Positions 8,308-17,522 of a stretch of DNA of 40,374 bases are shown in pieces. Numbering within the stretch: position 1 is the stretch's first letter; each line of letters opens with the position of its first letter. A program made the position numbers and the translations under genes. Source of the DNA: GCA-2701705 sp964342155 (GTDB lineage Bacteria; Pseudomonadota; Gammaproteobacteria; GCA-002705445; GCA-002716945); assembly GCA_964342155.1 (NCBI GenBank), contig CAYFEQ010000010.1, positions 1 through 40,374 of the forward strand, in the 5' to 3' direction. The notes beneath the pieces were generated by a model. It worked only from the letters and a program-made list of their open reading frames with translations. It made no database searches and was not told the DNA's origin.

Positions 8308-8562
8308 ACTTTTTATCTGTTTATTTAACCTTGATTGATATCTAGCAGCTTTATTTTTATGTATCAACCCTTTTTTTACTAGTTTGCCAGCCATAGATGT
8401 CACTTCTTTGAAGAACTCATTTGATTTTTCTTTATTTTTATCAGCAAGGGATTTTAAAACTTTTTTTATACTCGTTCTGAAAGCTGATTTTTGAGACGCA
8501 TTTCTCTCTCTAGCTTTTGTAGCCTGTCTTACTCTTTTTCTAGCCTGCGCTGTATTTGCCAA
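8302..8562 (-). CDS. rpsT: 30S ribosomal protein S20 (UUG start)
   Basis: The 86-aa protein reads ANTAQARKRVRQATKAR after the initiator and is lysine-rich to the end, as S20 always is. The start is a TTG at 8562-8560: the product then aligns with the usual MANTAQ N-terminus, and GGAGA at 8571-8575 sits eight bases upstream. A TTG five codons earlier at 8577 has no such spacing. E. coli rpsT also uses UUG, and the weak start takes part in translational autoregulation by S20, so the same control is likely here. It binds 16S rRNA in the 30S subunit. A strong promoter lies about 40-65 bases upstream. Confidence 0.94.
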   Translation of the reverse strand: MANTAQARKRVRQATKARERNASQKSAFRTSIKKVLKSLADKNKEKSNEFFKEVTSMAGKLVKKGLIHKNKAARYQSRLNKQIKSL

Positions 8563-8598
8563 TGTAATCTTCTCCAATAAAAGGTAAAATAAAACAAG

Positions 8599-8627
8599 AT
8601 TATCTCAATGTAGGTACAAACTGTCAA
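8599..8627 (-). promoter_or_regulatory. Sigma-70 promoter of rpsT
   Basis: On the minus strand a perfect TTGACA (8627-8622) is followed after exactly 17 bases by GATAAT (8604-8599), five of six matches to the -10 consensus. Transcription would begin near 8592, leaving a leader of about 30 bases that holds the GGAGA ribosome site. This is the best sigma-70 promoter in the window. Confidence 0.8.
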
Positions 8628-8654
8628 TAAATAGATTAATAAGTGACTAACTAA

Positions 8655-10220
8655 ATGAATAAAAATGAAGGGGATTCTATATTAAAGTCTTCATCTGTTG
8701 TAGGTGGGATGACTTTTGTTTCCAGAATCACAGGTTTTGTAAGAGATATAATTTTTGCAAATATCTTTGGTGCATCTTCCAGCACTGATGCCTTTTTTGT
8801 TGCATTCAAAATTCCAAATTTTTTCAGACGATTATTTGCTGAAGGTGCTTTTACTCAAGCTTTTATTCCTGTGCTAACTGAATTTAAAGAAAGAAGACCT
8901 TCAGAACTTAAGACTTTTGTTAGTTATGTCTTTGGTAATCTAAGTCTGATTTTATTTATAATTACATTTCTAGGAGTTGTTTTTTCGGATCAGATTGTGA
9001 GTTTATTTGCACCAGGGTTTTCTGAAGAGGATGGTAGATTTAAATTAGCTTCAGATATGTTGAAAGTTACATTTCCATATCTTTTTTTTATTTCTCTTAC
9101 TGCTTTTTGTGCTGGTATTTTTAATACTTATGACAAATTCTTTTTGCCTGCAATAACACCAGTTATTCTTAATATCTCATTAATTTCATCGGCCCTTTTT
9201 CTTACAATTTTTTTTGATGAACCAATCAAAGCGTTAGCATTTGGAGTACTAATAGCTGGAATACTACAATACTTAATTCAATTACCGTCTTTGAATAGAT
9301 TAGATTTTTTAGTATTACCTAAGATAGGTTTCCAATTTGAGGGCGTAAGAAAAGTACTCAAGCTAATGACGCCAGCCATAATTGGATCTGCAGTTGTTCA
9401 AATTAATTTATTGATTGACTCCGTAGTAGCATCACTATTAGCAGCTGGCGGCATTAGTTGGCTTTATTATTCAGACAGATTGGTTGAATTTCCTCTAGGT
9501 ATTTTTGGTATTGCAATTGCAACTGTAATTCTACCAAGCCTTTCCAAAAAATTTTCTAATAAAGATTTGGATGGATTTAAAACAACAATTAAATATGCCA
9601 TCTCCCTTGCTATTATTTTCAGCTTGCCAGCAATGTTTGGTTTAATTATTTTATCACAAAATATTATTGCAAGCCTTTTCCAATACGGAAGTTTTGATGC
9701 ATTTGATACAAGTATGTCCTCATTAAGTCTTATTGCTTATTCAATAGGCTTACCAGCATTCATTATTATGAAAGTATTGCTAACTGGTTTTTTTTCACGT
9801 CAAGATACAAAAACACCTGTTAAATATGGAATTTATGCAATTATTTTCAATGTGACAATGAATCTTTCTGTCGTCACATATTACACATATAACCCATTTA
9901 TAGGCGCGCATGCATTTCTTGCTTTAGCAACTTCTCTTTCGGCTTGGATTCAAGTTATTTTACTGTATACCCATCTTCAAAAAATTGAGATCATACCAAA
10001 AAATTTATTTTTGAATACCTTAAATCTAAAAGCTTTGGTGGGCTGTATTTTTATGACTACTGTTCTATTATTAATCTTGATTCCAATTGATATTTGGGTA
10101 ATGAAAGAATATTATGTCCGTGGTTTATTATTACTCCTCTATATCACAATTGGAGGTATAGCCTATATAGCTAGCATTTATGCTCTTGGTTTCAGATATA
10201 AAAAGGATTTATCTATATGA
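8655..10220 (+). CDS. murJ: Lipid II flippase MurJ (MviN family)
   Basis: The 521-aa integral membrane protein shows the MviN signature near the N-terminus (SSSVVGGMTFVSRITGFVRD and NIFGASSSTDAFFVAFKIPNFFRR, FAEGAFTQAF) and about fourteen hydrophobic segments. MurJ moves lipid II across the inner membrane for peptidoglycan synthesis. Conserved arginines in the first helices, needed for lipid II handling in studied members, are present. The ribF start overlaps its stop in ATGA. In E. coli murJ is not part of the ribF-ileS-lspA run, so here it heads that operon; the order rpsT, murJ, ribF is seen in a number of other gammaproteobacteria. Confidence 0.95.
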   Translation: MNKNEGDSILKSSSVVGGMTFVSRITGFVRDIIFANIFGASSSTDAFFVAFKIPNFFRRLFAEGAFTQAFIPVLTEFKERRPSELKTFVSYVFGNLSLILFIITFLGVVFSDQIVSLFAPGFSEEDGRFKLASDMLKVTFPYLFFISLTAFCAGIFNTYDKFFLPAITPVILNISLISSALFLTIFFDEPIKALAFGVLIAGILQYLIQLPSLNRLDFLVLPKIGFQFEGVRKVLKLMTPAIIGSAVVQINLLIDSVVASLLAAGGISWLYYSDRLVEFPLGIFGIAIATVILPSLSKKFSNKDLDGFKTTIKYAISLAIIFSLPAMFGLIILSQNIIASLFQYGSFDAFDTSMSSLSLIAYSIGLPAFIIMKVLLTGFFSRQDTKTPVKYGIYAIIFNVTMNLSVVTYYTYNPFIGAHAFLALATSLSAWIQVILLYTHLQKIEIIPKNLFLNTLNLKALVGCIFMTTVLLLILIPIDIWVMKEYYVRGLLLLLYITIGGIAYIASIYALGFRYKKDLSI

Positions 10221-11146
10221 AAGTAATTCACGGATTAAAATCTCTATCAAAATGTGAAAAAGGTTGCGCTGTAACAATAGGCAACTTTGATGGGTTCCAT
10301 AGAGGACATCAAAAACTTATCAAACATATAGTTTCTGAATCAGGGAAGAGGTCATTATTTTCTACTATTATTACTTTTGAGCCATTACCTGAAGAATTTT
10401 TCAACTATAAAAAATTTAAAAGACTAACAAGATTAAAAGAAAAATTAAAAATATTTTCTGAGAATAAAGTTAATCAAGTTATATGTTTGAATTTTAATAA
10501 TAACTTCTCAGAAATAACAGCAACAGAATTTATTTCTAAAATATTAATAGATAATTTAGATACTAAATACTTAGTAATAGGAGAAGATTTTAAATTTGGT
10601 TTTGAAAGAAAAGGCGACTATAAATTATTACAAGATTTTTCTAGTAGAACGGAAATGCAGGTTGTAACAATTGAATCAGAAATGATTGCTCCTGATGGTC
10701 CAAAAATTAGTAGCAGATATATTAGGGAAGCACTTTCTCTCGGAAATGTTAGTTATGCCAATGCACTACTGGGTAGGCAGTATTCAATAACTGGAAGAGT
10801 AACTAAAGGAGATTCGCGTGGACATCGGCTTGGCTATCCAACCGCAAATATTGACATATATAAATCTTATCCAATAAATGGTATATTTATAGTGCAAATA
10901 TTAATGGAAAATAATGAAAATCACTATGGTCTCGCCAGTGTAGGCAACAAACCAACATTCTCTGGAAAAAATAATACTCTAGAGGTATATATTTTTGATT
11001 TTGATAGAAATATATATAACCAGAAAATAAAGGTTTCTTTTATTTCAAAAATTAGAGATCAAATAAAATTTAAAAACGAAGATGAGCTCATAAAACAGAT
11101 GGATTTAGATTATAAAAATGCTTTGAAATTTCTTGAAGATCAATAA
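10217..11146 (+). CDS. ribF: Bifunctional riboflavin kinase / FAD synthetase
   Basis: The 309-aa enzyme converts riboflavin to FMN and FMN to FAD. The N-terminal adenylyltransferase half has IGNFDGFHRGHQKLI, the HxGH nucleotide-binding motif, and VIGEDFKFGFERKG, and SSRYIREAL closes it. The C-terminal kinase half from about residue 185 has GDSRGHRLGYPTANI and GIFIV. It starts within the murJ stop codon (4-base overlap) and is followed one base later by ileS. FAD made here supports DsrL and the reductase at 3.3 kb, among others. Confidence 0.96.
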   Translation: MKVIHGLKSLSKCEKGCAVTIGNFDGFHRGHQKLIKHIVSESGKRSLFSTIITFEPLPEEFFNYKKFKRLTRLKEKLKIFSENKVNQVICLNFNNNFSEITATEFISKILIDNLDTKYLVIGEDFKFGFERKGDYKLLQDFSSRTEMQVVTIESEMIAPDGPKISSRYIREALSLGNVSYANALLGRQYSITGRVTKGDSRGHRLGYPTANIDIYKSYPINGIFIVQILMENNENHYGLASVGNKPTFSGKNNTLEVYIFDFDRNIYNQKIKVSFISKIRDQIKFKNEDELIKQMDLDYKNALKFLEDQ

Positions 11147-11147
11147 A

Positions 11148-13937
11148 ATGAAGTATAAAGATACCCTAAACCTTCCATCAACGAAATTTCCTATGAAAGC
11201 GAACCTATCTCAAAAAGAGTTAGAGTTGTTACAGCACTGGAAGAAAATAGACTTATATGATGAAATAAGAAAGAGCAAAAAAGACTGTAAAAAGTTCATA
11301 CTCCATGATGGACCTCCTTACGCCAATGGCGATATACATATTGGACATGCTGTTAATAAAATTCTAAAAGATTTCGTGATAAAAAGTAAAACTTTCTCGG
11401 GTTATGATGTACCTTTTATTCCAGGTTGGGATTGCCATGGACTTCCCATTGAATTACAAGTTGAAAAAAAATTTGGTAAAGCAAAATTTAAAGATAATAG
11501 TAATGCCTTTAGGAAAGCTTGTAGAGAATATGCCAATAAACAAATTGAGAGACAAAAGGTAGATTTTATCAGATTAGGAGTTACTGCTGATTGGGAAAAC
11601 CCATATCTCAGCATGGATTCTAAATTTGAAGCATCCATTATCCGAAGTCTTTCAAAAATAATTACAAATGAACATGTATATTATGGATCTAAACCGGTCC
11701 ATTGGTGTATAGAATCTGAATCAGCTCTGGCTGAAGCTGAGGTAGAATATAATGATATTACTTCAGATGCTGTAGACGTCATGTTTAAGGCTTGTGAATT
11801 TTCGTCAATCACAAAGATTTTTAATATTGATGAAAAAGAAACAGACACTTTTTTTGTGATTTGGACTACTACTCCATGGACACTCCCTGCCAATCAAGCA
11901 ATTGCGATTGGAGAAGGTATAAAATATTCTTTAGTAAAATTTAATAACAGCCTATTAGTAATAGCAAGAAATCTAATAGAAAATGTATTTAAAAAAACAA
12001 AAAATGATAAATTTAATATACTTGGTGAATGTCTAGGTAAGGATTTAATTAATCTTAAAGCAGAACATCCTTTTTATAATAAACAGGTACCAATAGTTTC
12101 TGCATCACATGTTACGACTGATAATGGCACAGGTCTTGTTCATATTGCTCCCGGACATGGACAAGAAGACTATATTTCTGGAATTGAAAATAATCTTGAG
12201 ATCTTTAACCCGGTTGATGACAAAGGTAAATTTATTGATTCTCTAGAAATTTTTGGAGGTCTATCTGTACGTGATGCAGATGAAAAAATTATAGAAGTAC
12301 TAAAAGATAAAAATAGATTGTTAACACATGAAAAATATACACATAGTTATCCCCATTGTTGGAGATTCAAAACACCTCTCATTTTTAGAGCTACACCACA
12401 ATGGTTTATTAGTATGGATAAAAATAAATTAAGAGAAAAAATTGCTAATTCTCTTTCAAAAACAAAATGGATTCCTGTTTGGGGACAAGAACGTATTCAA
12501 GATATGATTGAAAATAGGCCAGACTGGTGTATTTCGAGACAGCGTTTTTGGGGCGTACCAATTCCTTTGTTTATTCATAAAAAGACAAAGGAGCTTCATC
12601 CAAATACAAAAGAGCTACTAGAAAAAGCAGCTGATATTGTAGAAAGTGGAGGTATAGAGAGTTGGTTCGATTATGATAAAGCCCAGTTGCTTGGAAATGA
12701 TAATGATTCGTATAAGTCAGTCACAGACACTCTTGATGTTTGGTTTGACTCAGGAGTGACTCATATTTGTGCTATGCAAGAAAGAGGTTTAGGTGAAGTA
12801 GCAGATTTATATCTTGAGGGTTCCGATCAACATAGAGGATGGTTTCAATCGTCACTTATCACAGCTTTAGCAACAATTGAGAAACCTCCATATAAATCAG
12901 TCTTAACACATGGCTTTGTTGTTGATGCAGAAGGTCAAAAGATGTCCAAATCTCTAGGCAACATAATATCTCCACAAGAAATCATTAAACATCAAGGATC
13001 TGACATTTTACGATTGTGGGTAGCAACAACAGACTACACCAAAGAAATGAACATTTCAGATGAAATAATAAAAAGGACAACCGAATCATATAGAAGATTG
13101 AGAAATACTGCTAGATTTTTACTCTCAAATACAGATGACTTTGATTCATCTTCAGAACAGGTAGACTTTAAAAAAATGCTACTACTTGATAGATGGATTT
13201 TAAGTAAAGCAAGAGAGCTACAAAATAAAATATATATAAATTATGAATCATATCGATTCCATCAAATCGCTCAAGATATACAGAATTTCTGTACAACTGA
13301 ATTAGGTGGGTTTTACTTAGATATAATCAAAGACCGTTTATATACTTCTCAAAAGAATAGTTTAATACGGAAATCTTGTCAGACCACCTGCTATAAACTT
13401 TTAGAAATGTTAAATATTTGGATTGCACCTATACTATCTTTTACCGCAGAAGAAATTTATCTACACAAAAAAGAGACTAAATTAAAATCAATTTTTCTAG
13501 AAAAATGGATAGACGAAGAGTTTAATTTGAATAAAGAAGAATCTGAAATATGCACACTGCTATTTGAATTAAGGAATGACGTATCAAAGGATTTAGAGGC
13601 TCTAAGAAATTCAGGAAAAATTGGATCACCCTTAGATGCAACATTAGAAATCAGTGCAGATGCTGAATTATTGAAAAAATTGAAAAACTTCAGTGAAGAA
13701 TTAAAATTTATATTCATAACTTCCAGTTGTAGTCTAAATGAATTAAAAAATGACACGGAATCAAAAAAGATTTTTGACTATAATTATTCTATTAATGTAG
13801 AAAAAAATTTGAACCAAAAATGTGAAAGGTGTTGGCACAAAAATGAATCAGTTGGCACTATTAAAAACCATGAAAACTTATGCTCTAGATGCTATGAAAA
13901 TATTGAAGGCCAAGGTGAGTCACGACAATTAGCATAA
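11148..13937 (+). CDS. ileS: Isoleucyl-tRNA synthetase
   Basis: A class I synthetase of 929 aa from the ATG at 11148, one base after the ribF stop; an in-frame TTG at 11133 inside ribF is less likely. Landmarks in order: HIGH at residues 64-67, an editing (CP1) domain with TTTPWTLPANQAIA and GLVHIAPGHGQEDY, PDWCISRQRFWGVPIP, the KMSKS loop in GQKMSKSLGN, the anticodon-binding helical domain and a C-terminal zinc site CERCWHKN ... CSRC. This is the ordinary bacterial type with the zinc finger. It sits in the conserved ribF-ileS-lspA order. Confidence 0.97.
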   Translation: MKYKDTLNLPSTKFPMKANLSQKELELLQHWKKIDLYDEIRKSKKDCKKFILHDGPPYANGDIHIGHAVNKILKDFVIKSKTFSGYDVPFIPGWDCHGLPIELQVEKKFGKAKFKDNSNAFRKACREYANKQIERQKVDFIRLGVTADWENPYLSMDSKFEASIIRSLSKIITNEHVYYGSKPVHWCIESESALAEAEVEYNDITSDAVDVMFKACEFSSITKIFNIDEKETDTFFVIWTTTPWTLPANQAIAIGEGIKYSLVKFNNSLLVIARNLIENVFKKTKNDKFNILGECLGKDLINLKAEHPFYNKQVPIVSASHVTTDNGTGLVHIAPGHGQEDYISGIENNLEIFNPVDDKGKFIDSLEIFGGLSVRDADEKIIEVLKDKNRLLTHEKYTHSYPHCWRFKTPLIFRATPQWFISMDKNKLREKIANSLSKTKWIPVWGQERIQDMIENRPDWCISRQRFWGVPIPLFIHKKTKELHPNTKELLEKAADIVESGGIESWFDYDKAQLLGNDNDSYKSVTDTLDVWFDSGVTHICAMQERGLGEVADLYLEGSDQHRGWFQSSLITALATIEKPPYKSVLTHGFVVDAEGQKMSKSLGNIISPQEIIKHQGSDILRLWVATTDYTKEMNISDEIIKRTTESYRRLRNTARFLLSNTDDFDSSSEQVDFKKMLLLDRWILSKARELQNKIYINYESYRFHQIAQDIQNFCTTELGGFYLDIIKDRLYTSQKNSLIRKSCQTTCYKLLEMLNIWIAPILSFTAEEIYLHKKETKLKSIFLEKWIDEEFNLNKEESEICTLLFELRNDVSKDLEALRNSGKIGSPLDATLEISADAELLKKLKNFSEELKFIFITSSCSLNELKNDTESKKIFDYNYSINVEKNLNQKCERCWHKNESVGTIKNHENLCSRCYENIEGQGESRQLA

Positions 13938-14404
13938 TGAGATTATTTTCAATTCTTATTATATTGACTACAGTCCTTATTGATTTTTTTTCTAAAAAAT
14001 TTATAGAAAATAATCTTGATGCTAATGCAATAATTCTAAATCAATTTATAACCTTAACTAAAACATATAATAAAGGAATTGCATTTAGTATGTTTGATTC
14101 TGCTTCTGCATTGACTAATATTTTTTTCTCAATTATTATTTTTTTCATCCTTCTTATAATCATTAATTTCGTTATTAAAAATATTGATACTTTTGCTAAA
14201 TCTGAACTTTTTGCCTGGTATATCATAATTGGTGGGGCAACAGCTAATCTTATCGACCGCTTACTTCATGGACATGTATTAGATTTTCTTATTATTCATT
14301 ATGAAAATATATATTTTCCTGCTATTTTTAACTTTGCCGATAGCTTTATCTCTCTTGGCATTTTTATTCTTATATTAAATTATTTTATAATTAAACATGA
14401 TTAA
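13937..14404 (+). CDS. lspA: Lipoprotein signal peptidase (signal peptidase II)
   Basis: The 155-aa inner-membrane protease removes signal peptides from prolipoproteins. Four hydrophobic helices are visible and the catalytic aspartates are D116 in HVLDFLI and D135 in NFADSFI, with the conserved GGATANLIDR before them. The N-terminal KTYNKGIAFSMF matches the family NxGAAFS box. Its ATG shares one base with the ileS stop and it overlaps fkpB by eight bases, so ileS, lspA and fkpB are translationally coupled, as in enterobacteria. Confidence 0.96.
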   Translation: MRLFSILIILTTVLIDFFSKKFIENNLDANAIILNQFITLTKTYNKGIAFSMFDSASALTNIFFSIIIFFILLIIINFVIKNIDTFAKSELFAWYIIIGGATANLIDRLLHGHVLDFLIIHYENIYFPAIFNFADSFISLGIFILILNYFIIKHD

Positions 14405-14831
14405 GTATGGATCAACTGTGGAAATGCACTATTCTATTGCCAATCTCGATGGCATTACATTTGAGTCTACATTTGATAAAAAACCGATAATCTTCACTAT
14501 AGGAGATGGTTTGCTTCCACACAAATTAGAAGTTCCTTTATATGGCCTTAATCAAAATGAGGAAGAAACCATAGAACTAGAAGCAAAAGACGCTTTTGGG
14601 TTAAGAGATGAGAAGAAAATGAAAACCATAAAAGAAAAAATGTTCCCTCAGAAAAAAATGATAAAAGTTGGTAATGTATTAGAGTTTGATATAAAAACAA
14701 AAGCTGGCGAAAAGAGTTCAACTTTTGGTATGATAAAAAATATTGAAGGAGAAAATGTTCTGATTGATTTAAATCACCCCCTTGCGGGCCAGTCCATTCT
14801 CTTGAAAGTAAAGATTTTAAAAGTGAAATGA
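14397..14831 (+). CDS. fkpB: FKBP-type peptidyl-prolyl isomerase (SlpA/FkpB type)
   Basis: The 144-aa protein resembles the SlpA/FkpB branch of FKBPs: VEMHYSIANLDGITFESTFDKKP at the N-terminus, FTIGDGLLPHKLEVPLYGLNQNEE, an inserted flap domain (about residues 70-115), and LIDLNHPLAGQSILLKVKIL at the end. Such proteins combine prolyl isomerase and chaperone activity in the cytosol. The position between lspA and ispH is the diagnostic gammaproteobacterial context. No signal peptide is present. Confidence 0.92.
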   Translation: MIKYGSTVEMHYSIANLDGITFESTFDKKPIIFTIGDGLLPHKLEVPLYGLNQNEEETIELEAKDAFGLRDEKKMKTIKEKMFPQKKMIKVGNVLEFDIKTKAGEKSSTFGMIKNIEGENVLIDLNHPLAGQSILLKVKILKVK

Positions 14832-14832
14832 T

Positions 14833-15780
14833 ATGCAAAAATTGGCAGGAAAAAAACTTGTTCTAGCAGATCCAAGAGGGTTCTGTGCAGGGGTCCAAAG
14901 GGCAATAGATATTGTAGATAAAGCTATTGAGCTATTTGGTAATCCTATATATGTAAAACATGAAGTCGTTCATAATAAATTTGTAATTGAAAAATTGAAA
15001 GATAAAGGAGTAATTTTTATTGAAGATATAGGGTCGGTTCCAGAGAATTCTATCATCATTTTTAGTGCACATGGTGTCTCTTCTAAAGTTAAAGAAGAAT
15101 CAAAAAAAAGAAATTTAAAAATATTTGATGCTACTTGTCCCCTTGTAACAAAAGTACATTTGGAAGTGCATAAATATGCATCTGAAAATAAAGATGTGAT
15201 ACTGATAGGACATAGAGGGCATCCGGAGATTGAGGGAACAATGGGTCAATTCAATTCTGAGTCTGGAAAAATACATCTAATTGAAGATGAAGATAGCGTA
15301 GAAAAAATTGATATTACTAATAAAGATGTTGCATATGTAACACAGACCACTCTTTCAGTTGATGACACTAGAAGCATTATTGATAAAATTAAAATTAAAT
15401 TTCCTAATATCGTTTCTCCAGCAAAAGATGACATATGTTATGCAACCCAAAACAGACAAGATGCCGTAAAATCAATTCTTAAGTTTTGTGATTGTTTAAT
15501 TGTAGTTGGATCAGTTAACAGTTCAAATTCGAAGAGGCTTACAGAATTAGCTGGAAAACAAAATATTGCTGCTTATTTAGTTGATAATAAAAATGATATA
15601 AATATAGATCACATCAGTAAACAGAATATTATAGGGATAACTGCTGGAGCCTCTGCCCCTGAAATCTTAATAGATGAAATTATTGAGTATCTAGAAAGTC
15701 ATGGTGCATCAGTCACTGAAAATAATACTACTATAATAGAAGAAGATATCACTTTCAGCTTACCTAAAGAATTAAGATAG
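14833..15780 (+). CDS. ispH: 4-hydroxy-3-methylbut-2-enyl diphosphate reductase
   Basis: The 315-aa enzyme makes IPP and DMAPP in the last step of the MEP pathway. The three [4Fe-4S] cysteines are in RGFCAGV (C18), DATCPLV and DDICYATQ, and the substrate-binding motifs VVHN, SAHGVS, GHRGHPEIEGT and TAGASAPE are all present. It starts one base after the fkpB stop, with no room for its own promoter. It ends the murJ-to-ispH operon 11 bases from the end of the convergent dsrR, and no terminator is visible between them. Confidence 0.97.
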   Translation: MQKLAGKKLVLADPRGFCAGVQRAIDIVDKAIELFGNPIYVKHEVVHNKFVIEKLKDKGVIFIEDIGSVPENSIIIFSAHGVSSKVKEESKKRNLKIFDATCPLVTKVHLEVHKYASENKDVILIGHRGHPEIEGTMGQFNSESGKIHLIEDEDSVEKIDITNKDVAYVTQTTLSVDDTRSIIDKIKIKFPNIVSPAKDDICYATQNRQDAVKSILKFCDCLIVVGSVNSSNSKRLTELAGKQNIAAYLVDNKNDINIDHISKQNIIGITAGASAPEILIDEIIEYLESHGASVTENNTTIIEEDITFSLPKELR

Positions 15781-15791
15781 AAAAACTATAT

Positions 15792-16163
15792 TTACAGATC
15801 ATGCGTTACGTTTGTGTCTAAATCTTCATCTGGTGGATTATAATCTGGGTCGTTAGGATTCAGAAATATAAATTGAAAATTACTTTTTTCTATTTCAACA
15901 TAGTCTAACGTACAGTTCTTCAGGTTCGTCATACAATCTGGTGAAATTATTATATCAATATCATTGATTTTAAGTCTTAAGTCCTCTTCTTTTGATTGAT
16001 CAAAACCCATAAGATACTTAAATTTACCATTCTTTTCTACGTTGACAGCAATTCTTAATGGCCAATCTTTTGAATCAGCTTGAGTAGAAGCTTTTTTGAT
16101 TTGTTCAGCTGCAGATCTAGTTATATTAAAAATTTCTTTTTTCATTCTATTTTTTACAATCAT
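15792..16163 (-). CDS. dsrR: DsrR, IscA-like protein of the dsr operon
   Basis: This 123-aa protein has the A-type carrier fold (ITRSAAEQIKKA, KYLMGFDQ, NDIDIIISPDC, TLDYVE). The C-terminal CGCG-type cysteines used by IscA to hold Fe-S clusters are absent and replaced by an acidic tail (DPDYNPPDEDLDT). Loss of those cysteines defines DsrR, which in Allochromatium vinosum was reported to influence dsr expression after transcription rather than to carry clusters. It is the last gene of the dsr operon. ATG at 16163 overlaps dsrN by 17 bases; an ATG at 16145 just after the dsrN stop is an equally plausible start. Confidence 0.85.
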   Translation of the reverse strand: MIVKNRMKKEIFNITRSAAEQIKKASTQADSKDWPLRIAVNVEKNGKFKYLMGFDQSKEEDLRLKINDIDIIISPDCMTNLKNCTLDYVEIEKSNFQFIFLNPNDPDYNPPDEDLDTNVTHDL

Positions 16164-17508
16164 GAATAAATTTCACAAATTTTTCTACCCATTGAGACTG
16201 TTGTGTATCACGTAAGTGTGCATAAGATGCTAATAAATTCTTATATATTAAACCATCTTTTTTACCATTAATTCCATGTCCTCTTTTTACATCATATGCA
16301 AATTTATACTTATTATTCAATAACTTAACATCAGAATAATGAAATTCATGAGCCCTAATTTCCGTTTGACTTTCAAACCATGGGTGTTGTTTATTTATAT
16401 TAAGTTTAATGTAACCTCTCCCTATTGGCTTCTTATGCATCATGATGTTTCCTTTTATAGCTCCAACCATTTTATATTTTTTCCTATTGAATGTAATACT
16501 TTCACAAAGATACATAAATCCACCACATTCAGCATAAACTGGTTTATCAGAATCTATATATGTAAATATTGAAGATTTCATTTTTATATTCTTTGATAAT
16601 TCTGATGCTACTATTTCCGGAAATCCTCCACCAAAAAATAGGGCATCAACATTTGGTATTTTTTTATCTCTTATTGTGTCAAAAGCCTTTATCTTAATAC
16701 CTAAACTTTCAAATCTTTCTAAATCATCAGGATAATAGAATCCAAAAGCTTTGTCCTTAGCTATCCCTATAGTAAGATTTTTATATTTGGTTTTATTATT
16801 CATTAAGATTATTCTATTTTTTTTATTTTTTGGTATTTTTTTTGGTAAAATGCTTTCTAGATTTATTGAAGATTTAATAATTGAAGAAATTTGATTAATG
16901 ATTTTGTCACTGCCGATAGATTGGAAAACTGGCTCTAAACCTAAATGCCTTTCCAAAACTTCTAATTTCTTGTTTTTTTGTATTGATCCTAGAACATCAA
17001 AATCTGTGTATTCTTGAATAGATCCAATAATTTTACCCTCATGTCTATCTCCAGCAATATTATTTAAAACTACACCCTTAAAGTTTATTTTCTTATCAAA
17101 ATTCTTATATCCATTTAATAGAGGAGCTACACCTCGTGTTGTGCCCGTACAATCCAAAACTAGTATAACCTCCAATTTCAATAATTTAGCTAATGCAGCA
17201 TTACTATCTGAACCAGATATACTCATTCCATCAAACAATCCTTTGTTTCCTTCAACAATTGAAAAGTTGTTTTTTAAAATATTGTTTTGAAAAGTCTTTT
17301 TGATTTCTGAATTTGAGGATATATAAAAATCTAAATTATAACACGGTCTGTCTGCTGCTCTTGATAACCAAAGAGGATCTATAAAATCAGGTCCTTTTTT
17401 AAAAGGAGATGGATAGTAGCCCAATCGCTTTAATAATCTGAGAAGTCCAAGAGTAAAAATTGTTTTACCAGAGGATTTTTTTGTTGAAGATATCAAATAC
17501 GAATTCAT
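16147..17508 (-). CDS. dsrN: DsrN, siroheme amidotransferase (CobB/CbiA-like)
   Basis: The 453-aa protein resembles cobyrinic acid a,c-diamide synthase. The N-terminal ATPase domain has a P-loop variant SSTKKSSGKTIFTLGLL and KGPDFIDPLWLS; the C-terminal glutaminase domain has FFGGGFPE and the nucleophile loop YAECGGFMYL, with HEFHYSD downstream. In the dsr pathway DsrN amidates siroheme to the siro(haem)amide used by DsrAB. No other cobalamin genes are nearby, which with its place between dsrP and dsrR supports the dsrN call over cobB. Confidence 0.92.
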   Translation of the reverse strand: MNSYLISSTKKSSGKTIFTLGLLRLLKRLGYYPSPFKKGPDFIDPLWLSRAADRPCYNLDFYISSNSEIKKTFQNNILKNNFSIVEGNKGLFDGMSISGSDSNAALAKLLKLEVILVLDCTGTTRGVAPLLNGYKNFDKKINFKGVVLNNIAGDRHEGKIIGSIQEYTDFDVLGSIQKNKKLEVLERHLGLEPVFQSIGSDKIINQISSIIKSSINLESILPKKIPKNKKNRIILMNNKTKYKNLTIGIAKDKAFGFYYPDDLERFESLGIKIKAFDTIRDKKIPNVDALFFGGGFPEIVASELSKNIKMKSSIFTYIDSDKPVYAECGGFMYLCESITFNRKKYKMVGAIKGNIMMHKKPIGRGYIKLNINKQHPWFESQTEIRAHEFHYSDVKLLNNKYKFAYDVKRGHGINGKKDGLIYKNLLASYAHLRDTQQSQWVEKFVKFIHDCKK

Positions 17509-17522
17509 ATAGCTATGAAAAT

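Noticed and set aside
11133..11147. Upstream TTG start for ileS
   Set aside because: It would overlap ribF by 14 bases; the ATG at 11148 directly after the ribF stop gives the standard N-terminus.
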